The position numbers were made by a program, and so were the translations under genes. Below the pieces are notes generated by a model, which saw only the letters and a program-made list of their open reading frames with translations, was not told the origin of the DNA and made no database searches. DNA of 64,000 bases from Sinorhizobium terangae (GTDB lineage Bacteria > Pseudomonadota > Alphaproteobacteria > Rhizobiales > Rhizobiaceae): NCBI RefSeq assembly GCF_009601505.1, contig NZ_WITC01000100.1, forward strand, positions 53,628 to 117,627, in the 5' to 3' direction. Below, piece by piece: positions 1 to 8,844 of this stretch; the stretch's first letter is position 1; every line of letters begins with the position of its first letter.

Positions 1-10
1 GCGAGGGCTT

Positions 11-111
11 AAAGCGCGTCGCGTTCAATCGGACTCATGCGGCGCGCTTTAGGTCCTTGCTTTTATGCATGTCGTTGTCCCAAAACCGCTGCACACTTTT
101 GGCCGACATGC
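11..111. repeat. RIME-like rhizobial intergenic palindromic repeat
   Basis: Two hairpins lie in tandem. The first pairs aaagcgcg (11-18) with cgcgcttt (43-50). The second pairs gcatgtcg near 67-74 with cgacatgc near 104-111, and includes a cccaaaa/ttttgg inner pairing. A diverged copy of the second hairpin's left half recurs at about 22217-22250. I recognise the arrangement as a typical mosaic repeat of Rhizobiaceae intergenic regions. It sits directly downstream of the Csp-like gene, so it may also shape the 3' end of that transcript. Confidence 0.6.
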
Positions 112-112
112 A

Positions 113-445
113 CTAAGCAGCCATCTGGCGGCAGCTCTCGGCGCAGCGCCAGCAGGCGTCGGCGCATTCGGTCATGTCACCGATGCGCTCGCAATCCTTG
201 GCGCATTCGGTGGAAATCTCCGCGCATTCCCGGCACAGATGCGGGTGGTGAGGGCTTCCGATCAACATGAAATGCGCCGCGGTCCGGGAGATCTCGGCGC
301 AGGCTGCCATCAGCCTGAAATGCGCCGGTTCGGTATGCTCGCCGCCTGCCTGGAGGCAATGGTTCATCGCGGTCGACAAGCAGACGGAATAACAGTCCAG
401 GCAATTGTCGATGCAGGCTTGCATTCTTGGATCAACATGGGCCAT
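113..445 (-). CDS. Csp-like four-helix bundle copper-binding protein (DUF326)
   Basis: A 110-residue protein with 14 cysteines, arranged as CxxxC and CxxC pairs along predicted helices: C11, C15, C18, C22, C30, C49, C71, C74, C81, C85, C94, C98, C101 and C105. This is the pattern of the DUF326/Csp copper-storage family, in which cysteines line the core of a four-helix bundle and bind many Cu(I) ions. There is no signal peptide, so a cytosolic Csp3-like role is inferred. The start at 445 is preferred because a gggag ribosome site lies just upstream and the family begins close to the first helix; a longer open frame upstream has no homologous look. It is divergent from rpsF. Confidence 0.85.
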   Translation of the reverse strand: MAHVDPRMQACIDNCLDCYSVCLSTAMNHCLQAGGEHTEPAHFRLMAACAEISRTAAHFMLIGSPHHPHLCRECAEISTECAKDCERIGDMTECADACWRCAESCRQMAA

Positions 446-801
446 CGTCGGCTCCCGCTGTTTTGAGTTGCCGATATCCAACAGCAATGCCCGGCGATTG
501 TTCCGGCGGGCACCCGGCGGCTCCCGGACGGCGAAGTTCGGATCGCGGCTTGCATTTCGGCGGAAAATCCGTATAAGCGCGCTGTTCGAAACACCCGGTC
601 TTCTGGCTGGTGGCTGAACGGAGGGCCGGTTTCCCGCGTTGGAAGCCGCCAGGAATGCAAGGCATTCCGGCCTCCCGTGTCTCCGCTCTCGACCGTCTCG
701 ATACAACACTTTCTTGCCGGCCACCTCGCGGCCCTTAAGAACAGTCGTTGAGGCTTAGCCGCCGAGGTCCGGGCTGATTAACGCAAGAAAGGCAAGCCAC
801 A
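446..801. other. Intergenic region between the Csp-like gene and rpsF
   Basis: This 356-base spacer should carry the promoters of the divergent Csp-like gene and the ribosomal operon. Open frames here lack family resemblance and lie on both strands in a high-GC background, so I call no gene. The rpsF leader (about 720-801) could hold an S6:S18 autoregulatory RNA structure, known from other bacteria, but I could not confirm the fold by eye. Otherwise I see nothing specific. Confidence 0.4.
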
Positions 802-1248
802 ATGGCTCTTTATGAACACGTATTCCTTGCCCGGCAGGATATCACGCCGCAGCAGGTCGATGCCCTCGTCGAGCAGTACAAGGGCGTCATCGAAGCGAAC
901 GGCGGCAAGGTCGGTCGCGTCGAGAACTGGGGCCTGAAGTCCCTCACCTACCGCATCAAGAAGAACCGCAAGGCTCATTACGTCCTGATGGACATCGATG
1001 CTCCGGCACCGGCCGTCCACGAAGTCGAGCGCCAGATGCGCATCAACGAAGACGTCCTGCGCTACATGACGATCGCCGTCGAAAAGCACGAGGAAGGCCC
1101 GTCCGCGATGATGCAGAAGCGCGATCGCGACGATCGTCCCCGCGGCGAAGGCCGTGGCCCGCGCGAAGGCGGTTTCGACCGTGGCCCGCGTCCGGACCGT
1201 GGCGACCGTGAAGACCGACCGCGCCGTCCGCGTGAAGACCGCGCGTAA
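802..1248 (+). CDS. rpsF: 30S ribosomal protein S6
   Basis: Component of the small ribosomal subunit that pairs with S18 on the platform. Residues 1 to about 95 form the S6 fold (starting [14 protein letters not shown], with the [16 protein letters not shown] segment). The last 50 or so residues are a low-complexity tail rich in Arg, Gly, Asp and Glu, making the protein 148 residues, somewhat longer than the 131-135 of E. coli. It is the first gene of the rpsF-rpsR-DUF2232-rplI group, with rpsR 24 bases downstream. A purine-rich aagaaaggcaag stretch precedes the ATG. Confidence 0.98.
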   Translation: MALYEHVFLARQDITPQQVDALVEQYKGVIEANGGKVGRVENWGLKSLTYRIKKNRKAHYVLMDIDAPAPAVHEVERQMRINEDVLRYMTIAVEKHEEGPSAMMQKRDRDDRPRGEGRGPREGGFDRGPRPDRGDREDRPRRPREDRA

Positions 1249-1272
1249 CCCGAAGCTTAGGAGATAAAAACA

Positions 1273-1521
1273 ATGGCTGAAGTTTCTTCCGCTCCGGTAC
1301 GTCGTCCGTTCCACCGTCGCCGCAAAACCTGCCCCTTCTCGGGCGCAAACGCTCCGCGGATCGACTACAAGGACATCCGTCTCCTGCAGCGCTACATTTC
1401 CGAGCGCGGCAAGATCGTTCCGTCCCGCATCACGGCCGTTTCCCAGAAGAAGCAGCGCGAACTCGCCCAGGCGATCAAGCGTGCACGTTTCCTCGGCCTG
1501 CTGCCCTACGTCGTATCGTAA
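1273..1521 (+). CDS. rpsR: 30S ribosomal protein S18
   Basis: An 82-residue small-subunit protein that forms a heterodimer with S6 on the ribosome. The conserved core is visible: the [15 protein letters not shown] segment, followed by [21 protein letters not shown] and a basic [19 protein letters not shown] end. The ribosome site is aggag nine to thirteen bases before the ATG. It lies in the usual position directly after rpsF and is almost certainly co-transcribed with it. Confidence 0.98.
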   Translation: MAEVSSAPVRRPFHRRRKTCPFSGANAPRIDYKDIRLLQRYISERGKIVPSRITAVSQKKQRELAQAIKRARFLGLLPYVVS

Positions 1522-1569
1522 GGCGAACTGACTCTCCGTCAGTCGATTGACTCGACGGAAGCTCGTTTC

Positions 1570-1606
1570 GAGGCAAGGTATTTCCGCACCGTAAGTGCCT
1601 TGCCTC
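1570..1606. repeat. Inverted repeat between rpsR and the DUF2232 gene
   Basis: A perfect 9-base inverted repeat, gaggcaagg (1570-1578) and ccttgcctc (1598-1606), separated by 19 bases, lies in the 187-base gap after rpsR. There is no clear U-tract after it, so it is not a classical intrinsic terminator. It could attenuate or process the ribosomal operon transcript before the DUF2232 gene. Confidence 0.4.
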
Positions 1607-1708
1607 TCTCCCTTCCGCGGTGGGCGCGGATCGGAACCGGCGCATGCGCCAAAATCCCATGTTGGGGCCTCATTTGACCCCTAACTGCGTTAAAGCAGGA
1701 CAGCGAAC

Positions 1709-2662
1709 GTGAATATCTGGAACAGGACATCGCTGATCACCGGCGCGCTTGCCGGCATTACCGCCGCCCTTCTGTCGATGGGCGCGAACACGCAGTCGTC
1801 CTTTGCGATCGTTCTCTACGCCGCTTCCGCACTGCCCATCCTGATTGCCGGCCTCGGCTGGGGCAACGCGGCCGCGGTCGTCGCCATCGTCGTTGCCGGC
1901 GCGACTGCCGCCACGCTCGTTTCCGCCTATTTCGCGCTACTGATTCTGCTCGTGACGCTTGTTCCGGCCGGCTGGCTCAGCCACCTCGCGAACCTTGCGC
2001 GCCCGGCCTCCGAGCTCGGCGGCCCCGAAGGCGCGCTTGCGTGGTATCCGTTGTCCGACATCCTCGGCCATCTCGCCGGGCTCGTTACCGTCGGCATGAT
2101 CATCGTCGGCTATATCGTCGGCTACGATTCCGACGTCTCGGACCGCATGATCGACATGGTGATCGAGGCTGTGAAGGCGCAGGAGCCGCTCTACAATCCG
2201 GATGCCGCGGCGATCGCCCAGATCAAGTCGATGTTCACACTCGCGCTGCCGCTCGTGCAGGGCGCGATCTGGGTGCTGATGCTGTTTGCCGCCTATTATC
2301 TCGCAACCCGGATCGTCCAGATGTCCGGAGGGTCACTGCGTCCGCGCGAAGACATTCCGTCGTCGCTGAGGATGCCTCGTAACGCCATTTTCGCGTTTCT
2401 CGCCGGCCTGGTCCTCGCCTTTCTCGGCGGAGCGCCGGCGGCGATCGGCGCCCTGATTTGCGGCACGTTCGGCGCAGGCTTCCTGCTCTCGGGCTTTGCC
2501 TCGTTCCATTTCCGCACGCGCGGGAAGTCCTGGCGGCTTCCCGTTTTGTGGATCGCCTACCTGTCGGTGCTCGTCTTCACGATCCCGGCCGTTTTCTTCC
2601 TCCTGTCCGGCCTGACCGACACCCGACGCACCATCGCGGTTACGCCAACGGGAAAAAACTGA
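1709..2662 (+). CDS. DUF2232 multi-pass membrane protein
   Basis: A 317-residue integral membrane protein with about eight hydrophobic segments. The first begins near residue 10 (LITGALAGITAALLSMG) and the last lies near residues 285-305. It belongs to the DUF2232 (YybS-like) family, which sits between rpsR and rplI in many alphaproteobacteria; the molecular function is not established. The start is GTG at 1709 with agga at 1697-1700. It ends 35 bases before rplI, so co-transcription with the ribosomal genes is likely. The conserved position hints at a ribosome- or envelope-linked role, but that is inference. Confidence 0.85.
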   Translation: MNIWNRTSLITGALAGITAALLSMGANTQSSFAIVLYAASALPILIAGLGWGNAAAVVAIVVAGATAATLVSAYFALLILLVTLVPAGWLSHLANLARPASELGGPEGALAWYPLSDILGHLAGLVTVGMIIVGYIVGYDSDVSDRMIDMVIEAVKAQEPLYNPDAAAIAQIKSMFTLALPLVQGAIWVLMLFAAYYLATRIVQMSGGSLRPREDIPSSLRMPRNAIFAFLAGLVLAFLGGAPAAIGALICGTFGAGFLLSGFASFHFRTRGKSWRLPVLWIAYLSVLVFTIPAVFFLLSGLTDTRRTIAVTPTGKN

Positions 2663-2697
2663 CCAACGAACCAACGACAAACTGAAAGGAAATCAAA

Positions 2698-3273
2698 ATG
2701 GAAGTCATTCTCCTTGAACGCATCGCCAAGCTCGGCCAGATGGGCGAAACCGTAAAGGTTCGCGACGGCTTTGCACGCAACTACCTGCTGCCGCTCGGCA
2801 AGGCGCTGCGCGCCAACGCCGCCAACAAGGCACGGTTCGAATCCGAGCGCGCAACGCTCGAAGCCCGCAACCTCGAGCGCAAGTCCGAAGCCCAGAAGGT
2901 CGCAGACAAGCTCGACGGCAAGTCCTTCATCATCGTCCGCTCTGCTGGTGAAACCGGCCAGCTCTACGGCTCGGTTGCGGCCCGCGACATCGTCGAGACG
3001 CTTGCTGCCGAAGGCTTCAACATCAACCGCAACCAGGTCGACCTCAACCACCCGATCAAGTCGATCGGCCTGCACAAGGTGACGCTGCACCTGCACGCGG
3101 AAGTCGAGATCGGCGTTGAAATCAACGTTGCCCGTTCGGCCGAAGAAGCTGAGCGCCAGTCCAAGGGCGAAAGCCTGACGTCTGCCGACGCCATCTACGG
3201 CGTCGACGAAGACGCCCTGAAGCCGGAAGACTTCTTCAATCCGGAAGCTGAGTTCGAAGCCGAAGAAGAATAA
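2698..3273 (+). CDS. rplI: 50S ribosomal protein L9
   Basis: A large-subunit protein that binds 23S rRNA. The N-terminal L9 domain is clear ([19 protein letters not shown], then [16 protein letters not shown]). A connecting helix and the C-terminal domain follow to about residue 150. The protein is 191 residues against about 149 in E. coli; the extra 40 residues form an acidic tail ending in a run of glutamates, which I believe is common in rhizobia. The ribosome site is aaagga, about nine bases before the ATG. A strong hairpin terminator follows the gene. Confidence 0.98.
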   Translation: MEVILLERIAKLGQMGETVKVRDGFARNYLLPLGKALRANAANKARFESERATLEARNLERKSEAQKVADKLDGKSFIIVRSAGETGQLYGSVAARDIVETLAAEGFNINRNQVDLNHPIKSIGLHKVTLHLHAEVEIGVEINVARSAEEAERQSKGESLTSADAIYGVDEDALKPEDFFNPEAEFEAEEE

Positions 3274-3295
3274 GCTTCGCGGCAGACCCGAATCG

Positions 3296-3332
3296 AGAGG
3301 CCCGGATCCAGCGATCCGGGCCTCTGTCGTTT
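3296..3332 (+). terminator. Intrinsic terminator after rplI
   Basis: A perfect 13-base stem, agaggcccggatc (3296-3308) with gatccgggcctct (3313-3325), encloses a four-base loop and is followed by a T-rich gtcgttt stretch. It closes the ribosomal operon. Confidence 0.85.
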
Positions 3333-3381
3333 GTCGCGACTGCCTCTAGCAGATCACCACTATCTTTGTCGGATGCGCCGA

Positions 3382-4449
3382 TCAGCTCGCGGATGCGAAT
3401 GCCGCTCGCGGCTCTGCCGACTTGTCGACCTTCACGACGACTGAAAGTCCCGGCGCCAGCAAGGCCGCCAGCGGTTGACCCGGATCGACCGCGATACGAA
3501 CGCCAAGGCGCTGGGCAACCTTGGTGAAATTGCCGGTCGCATTGTCGGGCCGGATGATGCTGAATTCCGATCCTGCGGCCGGAGAGAAGCGCTCGATATG
3601 GCCTTGCAGCACCTGCCGATTGAGGGCGTCCACGGAGATGGTCACCGCCTGGCCGATCTTCATGCCGTCAAGCTGTGTTTCCTTGAAATTGGCGACGACC
3701 CAGACGTCGCCCGGAACGATTGCGAGCAGACTAGTCCCGGCCGCGACATACTGACCGACGCGGGCGCCGATCTCGCCGAGCCTGCCGTCGCGCGGCGCCA
3801 CGATCCGCGTATTGTCGAGATCGATCCGGGCTAGCTCGACCGCGGCCTGCGCGCCGGACACCGAGGCCTCCAGACCGGCGCGTGCCCCAAGCGTGGTCGC
3901 AAGTGACTGCCTCGACACTTCAAGATTCGCCTTGGCCTGATTGACGGCAGCCACTGCCTGCTCGAAGCCAGCGCGCGACTGGTCCGCGTCGCTGCGCGTG
4001 GCGACGCCCTTTTCGGCCAGGGGGCGAATGCGGTCCCACGACGCTTTCGCGGTAACCAGGGCTGCCTGAGCGCTGTCGAGTTGCGCTTCGCTGGCCTCGA
4101 TCCCCGCCTTTGCCGACAGCTCCTGCTGGAACGAATTCGCGAGCGCCGCTCGCTGCGCCGCAAGCGTCGCCTTCGCCTGGGCGAGTTTTTGCGCGTAGAT
4201 CCGATCATCGATCCTGACGAGAAGCTGGCCGGCCTTCACCTCCTCATAGTCCTTGACGGGCACTTCCGCCACGTAGCCGGAAAGCTGGGGGCTGACGATC
4301 GTCACATAGCCGCGGACATAGGCATTCTCGGTGGTTTCGACCGAGCTGTCGAAGGGCGGCAAACGCCAGGCGTAGAGAACGAGCGAGAGGCCGGCGAGGC
4401 CGGCAAGAAGGACGATAAGCGTGGTGGCAGAACGAAGATTTTTCAGCAT
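3382..4449 (-). CDS. HlyD/EmrA-family membrane fusion protein
   Basis: The periplasmic adaptor of a tripartite drug efflux pump, linking an inner-membrane transporter to an outer-membrane channel. The 355 residues show one N-terminal membrane segment (about 8-28), a lipoyl-like half (VTIVSPQLSGYVAEVPVKD, then LLVRIDDRIY), a long alpha-helical hairpin rich in Ala/Gln/Lys (about 80-200) and the returning barrel half (DLDNTRIVAPRDGRLGEIG). It is the last gene of a MarR - DHA2 - HlyD run, starting 21 bases after the transporter stop. Substrate is unknown; EmrAB homologues export hydrophobic toxins. Confidence 0.9.
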   Translation of the reverse strand: MLKNLRSATTLIVLLAGLAGLSLVLYAWRLPPFDSSVETTENAYVRGYVTIVSPQLSGYVAEVPVKDYEEVKAGQLLVRIDDRIYAQKLAQAKATLAAQRAALANSFQQELSAKAGIEASEAQLDSAQAALVTAKASWDRIRPLAEKGVATRSDADQSRAGFEQAVAAVNQAKANLEVSRQSLATTLGARAGLEASVSGAQAAVELARIDLDNTRIVAPRDGRLGEIGARVGQYVAAGTSLLAIVPGDVWVVANFKETQLDGMKIGQAVTISVDALNRQVLQGHIERFSPAAGSEFSIIRPDNATGNFTKVAQRLGVRIAVDPGQPLAALLAPGLSVVVKVDKSAEPRAAFASAS

Positions 4450-4470
4450 GGTGGTGGTCTACTTGGTGGA

Positions 4471-6156
4471 TCAGGATGTGGTCGCCGCCGCTGCAGGGAG
4501 GTTGCGTGCGGTGAGCCAATTGAAAGCGATATGCATGATGAGCACGACGAGCGCGCAAAGCGCGAGGATCGCCGTCAGCAGGAACGCGTCGTTATAGGCA
4601 AGAATATTGGCCTCGCGCGTAACCGTCTGCCCGAGCAGGGCCACGCCCTCCCCGTTGAGCAACGCCCTGTCGCCGATTGCCTTGGCATAGGCGCCCGACA
4701 GCTGGGCGAGGCGCTGGGAGACGAGAGGATTGGTGGCAACGATCTCATCGGCGAGGATGTTGGCGTGAAACTTCTCGCGGACCGTGACAAAGGTCCCGAA
4801 GGCTGCCGACCCCATCAGGCCGCCGATGCTCTGGGTGAAGAGAAAGACGACGATGAAGCTCACGATGTAGCTCGGTCCCTTGGCCAGCGCCGACCTGAAC
4901 CCCCGGGCCATTGCCGGCGGCAGGAAAAGCGCCGTGCCGGCTGCTACCAGAGCCTGGCTGAGATACATCTGCTCCGGGCGCGTCAGGCTCGTCGCGTGAC
5001 TGTCCATGTAGGCACCCGCGGCAAGCAGCGTCAAAGCAAGGACATGGACGGCGTCCGCATGGCCCGGCTGCATCAGAGCCGCACACAGCAGCCCGCCGCC
5101 GACGGATGCCGCCAGAATGATCCAGTAGAGCGTTGCGAGCTGATCGTACTGCAGGCCGAGCAGCTGGTAGAAGTTGGTAGCAATCGCCGACTGCTCCGAC
5201 GCCACGAGGCGGAAGATCAGCAGCACGGTGGCAAAATGCAAGATCTCGCGCGACGCGAGCCAGCGCACGTCGATCAACGGCAACTCTCTGTTGAGCTCTA
5301 TCAGCACGAAAGTGGTGAGAATCACGACCGAGGTCGCAAGCAAGACCCCGAGCCAAGGAGCTTCAAACCACCAGTAAAGCCTTCCCATCGTGAGGACGAC
5401 CGCGATGCAACCGAATCCGGCGGCGAGCAGCAGATAGCTCACGATATCGGTGCGCTGGATGACCTTGGCATGAGGAACGGGTGTCAGCGGCAAAAGATAG
5501 ATGATCGGCAACGCGATCAGCGCCAGCGCCATCTCGAGGGTATAGAGACCATGCCACTGGCCGTATTCGATGAGTTCCGGAGAGATCAGCCGCGTAATCG
5601 GCGCGGCGAGCGTCGTGCAAGTGAGCGCCAGCGCGAGCCCGACAGTCAGCTTGCGCGCGGGAGGAAAGGCTTCCAGCATGTAGAGGAAGCCGAGCGTCGA
5701 CATCGGCGCGGCGGCAATGCCGCTGATGAAGCGCACGACGATCGCCGAGTGCAGGTCGGAAACGAAGACATTCAGCAGCGAGACGAAGACGAAACCGACG
5801 ATGCCGATCTCCGCAAAGCGGCGCAGCCCATACTGTGCGCGGATCTTCACCAGAGCGGCCGAAAGGCTGACATTGGGCGCCATGTAGGCGGCCGACAGCC
5901 ACGCGGCCTCCACCGACGTTGCCGATAGCGAACCTTGCAACTGCGTGAGATTGGCGAGCGCCAAGTTCATGCCGAGCCCCTGCGTCAGGAACAGGAGCAC
6001 GGAGCAGGCAATATAGATGGCCGATTTGCCGAGGCCCATCGCCGGAGGCGCAGATGCGGACGCAGCCGGCTCGGGCCGTTCTTCGGCCGGTGTGCCTCTC
6101 GTCTCCGGCGGAGTGCCATGATTCTCATCGGCGGTGGGTTTGGCGAGCGCCTGCAT
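4471..6156 (-). CDS. DHA2-family MFS multidrug transporter (EmrB/QacA type)
   Basis: A 561-residue drug:proton antiporter with about 14 hydrophobic segments, the size and topology of the DHA2 family. The first 40 residues are a hydrophilic Pro/Ala/Glu-rich tail before the first membrane segment (AIYIACSVLLFLTQGLGM). It lies between a MarR regulator (6 bases upstream) and an EmrA-like adaptor, so all three should act as one regulated efflux system. The substrate cannot be read from sequence. Confidence 0.9.
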   Translation of the reverse strand: MQALAKPTADENHGTPPETRGTPAEERPEPAASASAPPAMGLGKSAIYIACSVLLFLTQGLGMNLALANLTQLQGSLSATSVEAAWLSAAYMAPNVSLSAALVKIRAQYGLRRFAEIGIVGFVFVSLLNVFVSDLHSAIVVRFISGIAAAPMSTLGFLYMLEAFPPARKLTVGLALALTCTTLAAPITRLISPELIEYGQWHGLYTLEMALALIALPIIYLLPLTPVPHAKVIQRTDIVSYLLLAAGFGCIAVVLTMGRLYWWFEAPWLGVLLATSVVILTTFVLIELNRELPLIDVRWLASREILHFATVLLIFRLVASEQSAIATNFYQLLGLQYDQLATLYWIILAASVGGGLLCAALMQPGHADAVHVLALTLLAAGAYMDSHATSLTRPEQMYLSQALVAAGTALFLPPAMARGFRSALAKGPSYIVSFIVVFLFTQSIGGLMGSAAFGTFVTVREKFHANILADEIVATNPLVSQRLAQLSGAYAKAIGDRALLNGEGVALLGQTVTREANILAYNDAFLLTAILALCALVVLIMHIAFNWLTARNLPAAAATTS

Positions 6157-6162
6157 CGGTCT

Positions 6163-6621
6163 TCATACCCTTGCGATCGACTGCACGTTGCTTGCGATTG
6201 TTGAGACGACCTTCAGCGCAACAGCGATTTCCTCCGGTTCAAGGCCGTCGAGGACGTCGTTTCGTATTTCGTCCGCAAGGTTCTGGATATCCCGGGCCAC
6301 GGAGCGACCAAAGTCCGTCATGTGGATCTGCTTGGCGCGGCGGTCGGAGAGCTCCACACGGCGCTCGATGAAGCCTTGCTTTTCCATACCGTCCAGCAGA
6401 CGCACGATGGTCGGCGTCTCGATCTCAAGTTCGTCTGCCAATTCGCGCTGGTTGATCCCGTCCTTCTTGGCGAGCATGAACAGCGCACGTGCACGCGGCA
6501 GCGTCAGTCCCCGCTCCTTCACCCGTGCGTCGAAGACCGCCCGCAGCTTGCGATTGACCATCGCCAGCGCGTCGAACAATTCGCGGTTTGCGTCTGAATC
6601 GCGCATTGGTATCTTTTCCAT
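6163..6621 (-). CDS. MarR-family transcriptional regulator
   Basis: A winged-helix regulator of 152 residues, in the MarR size range. The recognition region is visible at about residues 58-90 (DGINQRELADELEIETPTIV), followed by the wing (GFIERRVELSDRRAKQIHMT). It is the first gene of the efflux operon and so likely represses it, released by a phenolic or drug ligand. The longest frame starts at 6621, but the ATG at 6606 has a better-placed ggaaaag ribosome site. If 6606 is the true start, the palindromic region at 6622-6638 falls in the promoter or leader. Confidence 0.88.
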   Translation of the reverse strand: MEKIPMRDSDANRELFDALAMVNRKLRAVFDARVKERGLTLPRARALFMLAKKDGINQRELADELEIETPTIVRLLDGMEKQGFIERRVELSDRRAKQIHMTDFGRSVARDIQNLADEIRNDVLDGLEPEEIAVALKVVSTIASNVQSIARV

Positions 6622-6638
6622 ATTACTAGTATGCTAAT
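6622..6638 (-). promoter_or_regulatory. Candidate MarR operator
   Basis: An AT-rich stretch containing the 8-base palindrome tactagta (6624-6631) and flanking atta/taat half-sites lies directly in front of the MarR gene, in the 316-base space shared with dnaB. The composition is unlike the surrounding high-GC DNA and fits a MarR-type operator. The rest of this spacer (6639-6937) should hold the dnaB promoter, but I see no other clear element. Confidence 0.4.
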
Positions 6639-6937
6639 TATTTTGCCCCTACTTAATGCAACTGCGGAGTTTTTTCAAGATGGCGAATGATGGGGGGGAA
6701 GCGACGGCGGGGTGCGAATCAGGTACCTTCGCCTTCGCTCGCGGCGTCAAACAAATTTGCCGGGGATGGAGCGCATTTCGACGCTTCGCTCCCGCCCCTG
6801 TGGATCAGTCGAACAACGGGCAAAGACGATCGGCACGTTTGGATGCCGCGGCACTGTTGCATGCCTACACTAGACTTGCCGGGTGACAGGAAGCAAATCG
6901 GGTAACTCACGGGATCACAGGCGGAAACGGAAAGACC

Positions 6938-8437
6938 ATGAACGACGCAGCGCGCAAGCTCGCCCCCTTGGCCAAGGATCAGGCGGACCAGCACTACCGC
7001 GAAGCGCCGAACAACCTCGAGGCCGAGCAGGCGCTGCTTGGCGCAATCCTGGTCAACAACGATGCGTTCTACCGGGTTTCCGACTTCCTGAAGCCGGTAC
7101 ATCTGTTCGAGCCATTGCACCGCCGCATCTTCGAGGTTGCCGGCGAGATCATCCGCATGGGCAAGACCGCCAACCCGGTGACGATCAAGACCTTCCTCAA
7201 GGCGGACGAAAAAGTCGGCGACCTGACCGTTGCCCAGTACCTCGCGCGCCTTGCCGCCGAGGCCGTTTCGATCATCAATGCCGAGGATTATGGCCGCGCC
7301 ATCTACGATCTTGCACTCCGCCGATCGCTGATCACCATCGGCGAGGACATGGTCAACATCGCCTATGACGCGCCGCTCGATATGCCGCCGCAGAGCCAGA
7401 TCGAGGACGCGGAGCGGCGCCTTTTTGAGCTTGCCGAAACAGGACGCTATGACGGCGGCTTTCAGTCGTTCAGCGACGCCGTGACACTCGCCATCGACAT
7501 GGCCGCGACGGCGAAGGACCGGGACGGCCATCTTTCCGGCATTTCGACCGGCATCCATTCGCTCGATGGAAAGATGGGCGGCCTGCAGCGTTCGGACCTG
7601 ATCATCCTCGCCGGCCGCCCGGGAATGGGCAAAACATCGCTCGCAACCAACATCGCCTACAACATCGCCGCGGCTTACGAGCCCGAGGTGCAGCCCGATG
7701 GCTCCTTCAAGGCGAAGAACGGCGGTGTCGTCGGCTTCTATTCGCTCGAAATGTCGTCCGAGCAGCTCGCCACGCGTATCATCTCCGAGCAGACCGAGGT
7801 TTCGTCCTCGAAGATCCGCCGTGGCGACATTTCGGAAGCCGATTTCGAGAAGCTCGTCGCCTGCTCGATGATGATGCAGAAGGTGCCACTCTATATCGAC
7901 CAGACCGGCGGCATCTCGATCGCCCAGCTCGCGGCACGCGCCCGTCGCCTCAAGCGTCAGCGTGGCCTCGACGTACTCGTGGTCGACTACGTCCAGCTCA
8001 TGACCGGCTCCAAGAAATCAGGCGAGAACCGGGTGCAGGAAATCACCGAAATCACCACCGGCCTCAAGGCGCTCGGCAAGGAGCTGAATGTGCCGATCAT
8101 CGCGCTCTCACAGCTCTCGCGCGCGGTGGAAAGCCGTGAGGACAAGCGCCCGCAGCTCTCGGACCTGCGTGAATCGGGATCGATCGAGCAGGACGCCGAC
8201 GTGGTGCTCTTCGTGTTCCGCGAGGAATACTACGTGAAGAACATGGAGCCGCGCGACGAACTCGATCCGAAGTACGAAGAGTGGAAGATGCAGATGGACA
8301 AGGTCAAGGGCACGGCCGACGTGATCATCGCCAAGCAGCGCCACGGGCCGACCGGCACGGTGAAGCTCGCCTTCCAATCCGAATACACACGCTTCTCTGA
8401 CCTGGCGGATCCGTCCTTCACACAGTACGAGCACTGA
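6938..8437 (+). CDS. dnaB: Replicative DNA helicase DnaB
   Basis: The hexameric ATP-dependent helicase that unwinds DNA at the replication fork and binds primase. The N-terminal domain spans about residues 20-125 (PNNLEAEQALLGAIL). The RecA-like core follows, with Walker A GRPGMGKTS at about 226-234, a VVDYVQLM Walker B region and the conserved LSQLSRAVE and LSDLRESGSIEQDAD motifs. At 499 residues it has normal length, with no intein or frameshift. It is the first of a run of plus-strand housekeeping genes. Confidence 0.98.
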   Translation: MNDAARKLAPLAKDQADQHYREAPNNLEAEQALLGAILVNNDAFYRVSDFLKPVHLFEPLHRRIFEVAGEIIRMGKTANPVTIKTFLKADEKVGDLTVAQYLARLAAEAVSIINAEDYGRAIYDLALRRSLITIGEDMVNIAYDAPLDMPPQSQIEDAERRLFELAETGRYDGGFQSFSDAVTLAIDMAATAKDRDGHLSGISTGIHSLDGKMGGLQRSDLIILAGRPGMGKTSLATNIAYNIAAAYEPEVQPDGSFKAKNGGVVGFYSLEMSSEQLATRIISEQTEVSSSKIRRGDISEADFEKLVACSMMMQKVPLYIDQTGGISIAQLAARARRLKRQRGLDVLVVDYVQLMTGSKKSGENRVQEITEITTGLKALGKELNVPIIALSQLSRAVESREDKRPQLSDLRESGSIEQDADVVLFVFREEYYVKNMEPRDELDPKYEEWKMQMDKVKGTADVIIAKQRHGPTGTVKLAFQSEYTRFSDLADPSFTQYEH

Positions 8438-8470
8438 AACGCGGCTGTTCGCCACGCGTGAACTGCACGC

Positions 8471-8643
8471 CTCTGCCCCTCATCCCGCTGCCGCGACCTT
8501 CTCCCGTCTCGACGGGGAGAAGGGGCAAGCTGCACCCTCCCAGTCTCCTCGCCCTGCTTGCGTGGAGGGAGTGTAGTTGGCGCCGCTTGTCCCTTCTCCC
8601 CGTGCCCAAGGGGAGAAGATGGCGGCAGCCGGATGAGGGGCGG
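8471..8643. repeat. Long palindromic intergenic repeat between dnaB and alr
   Basis: Outer arms (tgcccctcatcccgctgccg near 8474-8493; its approximate complement near 8623-8642) enclose two inner cttctccc/ggggagaag hairpins, giving a roughly 170-base imperfect palindrome. This resembles a repeat family common between genes in rhizobia. It fills most of the 407-base gap between dnaB and alr and could act as a terminator for dnaB. I see no gene in the remainder (8644-8844). Confidence 0.6.
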
Positions 8644-8844
8644 TAAAATCAGCCGACTGGAAGCGAAACACGTTTAATCCGGCAGTCACCCGGCACCAGC
8701 CGGCTCACGCTGCGATCACCACTCTCGCAGCGACCACAACGACGACGCCTGTCGCAACAGCGGGCATCCCGATCGCAGCAGATCGTTTGCGGCCTTCGCT
8801 GCTAGGATGTATTGCTGCTGTATCGTCCACTCAGAGCTTCCGGT

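Noticed and set aside
4081..5928. 615-codon open frame on the plus strand antisense to the efflux genes
   Set aside because: It lies opposite two well-supported genes (EmrA-like and DHA2), is rich in Arg/Gln/Glu/Asp as expected for a GC-rich antisense frame, and has no family resemblance.
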